A stretch of DNA of 64,000 nucleotides from Neorhizobium galegae (GTDB lineage: Bacteria > Pseudomonadota > Alphaproteobacteria > Rhizobiales > Rhizobiaceae). The notes beneath the pieces are model-generated. The model ran no database searches. It was not told the DNA's origin and saw only the letters and a list, made by a program, of their open reading frames with translations. Shown piece by piece: positions 60,547-64,000 of the stretch (position 1 is the first letter of the stretch; every line of letters begins with the position of its first letter). The translations under genes and the position numbers were made by a program. Location: the NCBI RefSeq assembly GCF_021391675.1, contig NZ_CP090096.1, positions 310,001-374,000 of the forward strand, read 5' to 3'.

Positions 60547-60619
60547 TCTCAGAGCCTTCCACCTGACGCCCGGGGAGCATAAATGTTCCGGCATGCCAAG
60601 CCTGACTGAGGGATCAGCT

Positions 60620-62536
60620 TCATTTGCCGGTCGGCTGATGCGGCGTCTTGTTCCAGAAGAAGGGTTTTGACCGCAGCTCGATCACCGCCCGCCAGGCGGC
60701 GACCGAGGTCATCATCCAGTAGAGCGGCACGCCGATCCAGCGCCAGCCGACCAGCCGCCGTTCGTGCTCGGTCATCGGACCCCGTCCCAGCCCGAGGAAG
60801 ATCAGGTAGCTGCCGAGGATGTTGATGGTGTCGATGATGAAAAGGGAGAGCACCGCGGCCGGGATCTCGTCCACCGGCGCCTCCAGCATGTAATAGGCGC
60901 CAACTCCCATGAAGACGATGATCAGCGGATGCAGGAGCGAAGAGACCAGCATGCCTCCGATCATCAGCTGAAAGATGCAGAAGCCTCGAAAACCCATCTC
61001 GCCGACCAGCCGGCGCGGGTCGCGCATCAGCACCAGCCAGGTCTGCAGCCAGCCCTTGAACCAGCGGCTGCGCTGGCCGAGCCATACGCGCATCGTGGTC
61101 GGCGCGTCTTCGACCGTCTGGCGGGTAATGACATCCGCGCGATAGCCGAGGCGATAGAGGCGAAAACCGAGATCTGCGTCCTCGGTGACGTTGAACGGAT
61201 CCCAGCCTCCGGCGGCGCGCAGGGCGTCTGCGCGGAAATGATTGGATGTGCCGCCGAGCGGCAGCGGCATCTGTCTGCGCGCCAGCATTGGCAGCAGCCC
61301 GCGGAAGAGACCGCAATATTCGAGCGAGAACAATGCGCTGATCCAGGATTCGCGGGCATTGTTGATGATCAGCGGCGCCTGAAGACAGGCGATCGCCACC
61401 GGCGACGTCCGGAAGCGGGCGTAGGCCTCGCGCAATTGCTGCGGATGTGGCTTGTCCTCCGCATCGTAGATCGCCAGGAATTCGCCGCGCGCAGCCCCCA
61501 GCGCATAGGTGAGCGCCTTGGGTTTGGTGCGCGGCGTTGCAGGCGGCACCTCGACGATGTCGAAATGCGAGGCCGGCTTCAGCGCCTTCAGCGCCGCGAT
61601 CGTTTCCTGGTCGTCCGCCTCGCAGATGAGCTTGATGTCGAGCAGGGAGGGTGGCCAGTCGAGCCGCCCGAGGCTGGCCATCAGCTGCTCCGCCACCGCA
61701 GCTTCCCGGTAGAGCGCGACCATCACCGTATAACAGGGAAGCGCATCCTCTCGAGGCGGCAGGGCCGCCGGGATCGGGCCCCCGAACTGCTGCCGGGTGA
61801 AGGCGGCGAACCGCAGACTGAGGGACGCGAAATAGATCAGCGACAGAAGAATATGCAGCAGAAGCAGGGTCTCGATCGGCATGGCGATCAGCGCAGCGGC
61901 GAGGGCGGCCACTCCGAGCCCGGCGTAAAAACCCTGGGCGCCTGAGAGCACCACGCGGGCCGAGAACTCGGGAAAACGATCGAACAGCCCGTTGATCGTC
62001 TCGCGCACGCGCCGCGTCGCACCTGATCTCCAGACGGCCTGGCGGATCGCAGATGGAGCGGTGATGGCAAGGTCCTGTCCGAGCAGCGGCATCGCAAGCA
62101 GGGCCGCCTTGAGGTCGGCAAGCCTTCTCGCTTCGGGCACGACCGCCACCTGCGGCGCCTTGTGGCGATGGTTGATCCTGACCTGGTTCGGGCGTTGCAA
62201 CTGGGTATCGAGCCCCGGTATGTCGGCGACCGAGCCCGGATCGATCGCCGCGATGAAGGGCAGGCGAAGGTAACGCGCCATGGCGCCGTAATAGGCCGCC
62301 TCGTCGACCTGGCCGCCGTGAAGCAGTTCGCTTTCGATGCTGGTGCCGTTGCGCCGCGCCCTGTCGGTCAGCGTCGAAAGCAGTGGCTTGGAGAAGCCGA
62401 GCGCCGACAGGGCGAGGAATTCCGGATCGCCGGCAGCGCTGCCGTTGTCGGCTGACGGGTTTCCGGACGACGCCGAATTGTTCCGCGCATCATCTTGCAC
62501 CGGCAGCGCTGCTGGCGGATATTCCCTCAAGCGCAT
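60620..62536 (-). CDS. Processive family 2 glycosyltransferase with N-terminal MshEN/GspE-like domain
   Basis: A 638-residue membrane glycosyltransferase. Residues 40-175 resemble the type II secretion GspE N-terminal (MshEN) domain (LSTLTDRARRNGTSIESELL). Two membrane spans follow near 205-250. The catalytic domain contains YTVMVALYREAAVAEQLMAS, KLICEADDQET, AIYDAEDKPHP (DxD-type), TEDADLGFRLYRLGY and QRSRWFKGW (QxxRW). Further spans lie near 510-620. This is the cellulose-synthase-like architecture for making or exporting a surface polysaccharide. Start at ATG 62536. Confidence 0.85.
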   Translation of the reverse strand: MRLREYPPAALPVQDDARNNSASSGNPSADNGSAAGDPEFLALSALGFSKPLLSTLTDRARRNGTSIESELLHGGQVDEAAYYGAMARYLRLPFIAAIDPGSVADIPGLDTQLQRPNQVRINHRHKAPQVAVVPEARRLADLKAALLAMPLLGQDLAITAPSAIRQAVWRSGATRRVRETINGLFDRFPEFSARVVLSGAQGFYAGLGVAALAAALIAMPIETLLLLHILLSLIYFASLSLRFAAFTRQQFGGPIPAALPPREDALPCYTVMVALYREAAVAEQLMASLGRLDWPPSLLDIKLICEADDQETIAALKALKPASHFDIVEVPPATPRTKPKALTYALGAARGEFLAIYDAEDKPHPQQLREAYARFRTSPVAIACLQAPLIINNARESWISALFSLEYCGLFRGLLPMLARRQMPLPLGGTSNHFRADALRAAGGWDPFNVTEDADLGFRLYRLGYRADVITRQTVEDAPTTMRVWLGQRSRWFKGWLQTWLVLMRDPRRLVGEMGFRGFCIFQLMIGGMLVSSLLHPLIIVFMGVGAYYMLEAPVDEIPAAVLSLFIIDTINILGSYLIFLGLGRGPMTEHERRLVGWRWIGVPLYWMMTSVAAWRAVIELRSKPFFWNKTPHQPTGK

Positions 62537-62595
62537 GTCTCTGCTACACCGCCCGCAAGCGAGCGCCCCAACCTGTCCCGATCTGGATCATAGAG

Positions 62596-63480
62596 ATGCA
62601 TCCCATGATTGCATCCCCGAAAATCAAGGGGTTCTTCAGTCTTCTGCGGCTTTGCCTTCTAACCGGAGGAATTGTTGCCGCCGCGGTCCCGGCTCGGGCT
62701 GCCGAAGGCAGCAGTCCGCTGCCCCTGATGTTCGATGCCAAGGAGCGGCTCGCCCGCCCCGATCTTTCCACCGTGATCCGGATCCGCATCCTGACGAGCG
62801 TCGATTTCCCGCCGTTCAATTTCGCCGACCAGACAGGCAGGCTTGCCGGCTTCAATGTCGATCTTGCCCGCGAAATCTGCGCCGAGCTGAAGATCGAGGC
62901 GAAGTGCCAGATTCAGGCGCTGCCTTTCGACGAGCTGGAAAAGGCCCTGGAGGGTGGCGCCGGCGAAGCGGTCATGGCCGGCATGGCCGTGACGCCGGAG
63001 CGGCGCCAGCGGTTTGCCTTCTCGCGGCCTTATCTCGGCGTGCCGGCGCGTTTCGCCCGCAACCTGAAGGCCAGGATCGACGGCGATACGGCGGCAGCGC
63101 TTTCCGGCAAATCCGTCGGCGTCGTCAGGGGTACCGCCCATGAGCTGATGCTGAAGGCGTTTTTTCCGAAGATCGCCGCCGTACCGTTCGACAATTACGA
63201 GGCGGTGCTGGAGGCCCTGAAGACGGGCAGGGTGGATGCCGCCTTTTCCGATGGCCTGAGACTGCCCTTCTGGGTGGCGGGCGAAGGTTCGGCGAAATGC
63301 TGCGCTCTCTTCGACGGCCCCTATCTCTCGGAGAAATTCCTCGGCGAAGGCCTCTCGATCATGCTCCGCAAGAACGACCCGCTCCTGACCGCCGCCTTCG
63401 ACCAGGCGCTCAGCGTTCTGTCGCGCAACGGCCGGCTGCAGGATATCTACCTGCGCTATTTCCCGAACGGGCTTTATTGA
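62596..63480 (+). CDS. Periplasmic substrate-binding protein, family 3 (polar amino acid type)
   Basis: A 294-residue protein with a signal peptide (GFFSLLRLCLLTGGIVAAA, ending PARA). The SBP3 fold shows IRILTSVDFPPFNFADQTGR, LAGFNVDLAREICAELKI, FDELEKALEGGAGEAVMAGM and VTPERRQRFAFSRPYLGVPA, all typical. No permease or ATPase gene is adjacent. It is divergent from the glycosyltransferase with a 59-base gap; the pair may share regulation. A downstream ATG at 62605 is an alternative start. Confidence 0.82.
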   Translation: MHPMIASPKIKGFFSLLRLCLLTGGIVAAAVPARAAEGSSPLPLMFDAKERLARPDLSTVIRIRILTSVDFPPFNFADQTGRLAGFNVDLAREICAELKIEAKCQIQALPFDELEKALEGGAGEAVMAGMAVTPERRQRFAFSRPYLGVPARFARNLKARIDGDTAAALSGKSVGVVRGTAHELMLKAFFPKIAAVPFDNYEAVLEALKTGRVDAAFSDGLRLPFWVAGEGSAKCCALFDGPYLSEKFLGEGLSIMLRKNDPLLTAAFDQALSVLSRNGRLQDIYLRYFPNGLY

Positions 63481-63487
63481 TGGCTGG

Positions 63488-63505
63488 GTAGGAGCAGTTT
63501 CCTAC
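63488..63505. terminator. Weak hairpin between convergent genes
   Basis: GTAGGA and TCCTAC pair across GCAGTT, eight bases after the binding-protein stop codon; no U tract. Confidence 0.35.
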
Positions 63506-63513
63506 TCATTCAC

Positions 63514-64000
63514 TCATTGGCTCGCCCAGATGATGCGGGCTATCCATTCCACGTCGGAAAGGTCGAAGGTGCGGTTCGGATGTTCGGGATTGAGGGAGAG
63601 CAGCTCCACAGTCCGGGCGCTCTGGCGGGCGAGCACTTTTGCCATCACCTCGCCCTCCTTGGTCTTGAGGACCACGCGGTCGCCGCGGCGCACCTGCGCG
63701 CCGGGCTCGACGATCAGCACGTCGCCGTCGCGATAAAGCGGCATCATCGACTCGCCCTGGACTTCCAGCGCATAGACGCCGGCCTTGCGGGACGGATCGA
63801 CCGGAAATTCCACCACATCCCAGCCCTGACCCGCTGGAAACCCGCCATCGTCGAAAAAGCCGCCGGCGCCGGCCTGGGCAAACCCGAGCAGCGGGATGGC
63901 ACCGTTCTGCGGCGGGAAATTGCCTTCCGGGATCGAGGAGCGGCCGGGAACGGCGGGCAGGTAGCTCATGAACTGGTCGATCGTGGCGCCCGTCGCCTCG
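63514..64000 (-). CDS. S24 family LexA/CI-like repressor, truncated by the window edge
   Basis: The C-terminal 160 residues of a regulator with an S24 autoproteolysis fold. The catalytic Ser is in VYALEVQGESMMPLYRDGDV, and GDRVVLKTKEGEVMAKVLAR supplies the Lys region. The frame stays open beyond its first internal Met (63969) to the window edge, reading ATGATIDQF, which resembles the end of an XRE-type helix-turn-helix domain in similar rhizobial proteins. So the real start is outside. Confidence 0.8.
   Translation of the reverse strand, partial: EATGATIDQFMSYLPAVPGRSSIPEGNFPPQNGAIPLLGFAQAGAGGFFDDGGFPAGQGWDVVEFPVDPSRKAGVYALEVQGESMMPLYRDGDVLIVEPGAQVRRGDRVVLKTKEGEVMAKVLARQSARTVELLSLNPEHPNRTFDLSDVEWIARIIWASQ

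Noticed and set aside
1..64000. CRISPR arrays, tRNA or rRNA genes, transposases
   Set aside because: No regularly spaced direct repeats, cloverleaf sequences, rRNA segments or transposase motifs were found by eye; short or divergent ones could be missed.

Overview
The window reads as part of a Rhizobiaceae-type alphaproteobacterial replicon (Rhizobium/Agrobacterium/Ensifer group). It is GC-rich and carries a complete repABC replication and partition cassette with the antisense RNA between repB and repC. It also has a RIME-like rhizobial mosaic repeat, a cobalamin riboswitch, and a dense set of ABC importers with linked catabolic enzymes. The repABC cassette makes a megaplasmid or chromid more likely than the main chromosome. 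No rRNA, tRNA, CRISPR array or intact insertion sequence was seen.

Layout. 0-2.3 kb: a family 1 solute-binding protein and a convergent LacI regulator. 2.5-9.0 kb: a metal/cofactor block. It holds an AztD-like zinc metallochaperone behind zinc-uptake-regulator-like palindromes, then a cobalamin riboswitch driving a CbiX/ferredoxin-like fusion and a nickel/peptide-type importer with a binding protein and two permeases but no ATPase, then a DUF3299 gene with an apparent frameshift in its signal peptide. 9.1-30.8 kb: a catabolic island for an unknown, probably amine- or N-acyl-amine-type substrate. It contains two paralogous double-GNAT proteins, an ArgE-like deacylase, a 2-hydroxyacid dehydrogenase, a cupin, two aldehyde dehydrogenases, an isopropylmalate/tartrate-type dehydrogenase, two flavin amine oxidases, two type II HAD hydrolases, a class III aminotransferase, a complete Dpp-type importer with a double ATPase, and Lrp and LysR regulators.

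30.8-48.7 kb: a second catabolic island. A hydantoinase/oxoprolinase A-B pair is followed by the 2Fe-2S and FAD/BFD subunits of an opine-oxidase-like dehydrogenase, with a divergent DadA-like subunit across a promoter holding two matched palindromes. An AraC regulator, an aldehyde dehydrogenase, a five-gene branched-chain-amino-acid-type importer, another aldehyde dehydrogenase and a flotillin-like SPFH protein follow. The importer's LivF has a long C-terminal extension containing a RIME-like repeat, and its LivG has an atypical ABC signature.

49-54 kb: a chemoreceptor, then an Lrp regulator divergent from a cysteine-desulfurase-like enzyme that overlaps a persulfide-dioxygenase-type metallo-hydrolase. 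54.1-59.2 kb: a 1.4 kb non-coding stretch with two parS-like palindromes and a repA operator, then repA, repB (with a perfect parS-like palindrome inside it), the antisense RNA and repC. 59.3-64 kb: an EamA exporter with a hairpin leader, a processive family 2 glycosyltransferase, a periplasmic binding protein, and an S24-type repressor that runs off the window.

The strongest leads are the riboswitch-controlled CbiX/importer operon without its ATPase, the repeat-bearing LivF next to a flotillin and an aldehyde dehydrogenase, the hydantoinase plus opine-oxidase-like module with its twin operators, and the unusual parS placement. All functional calls come from reading motifs and context; no database search was possible.
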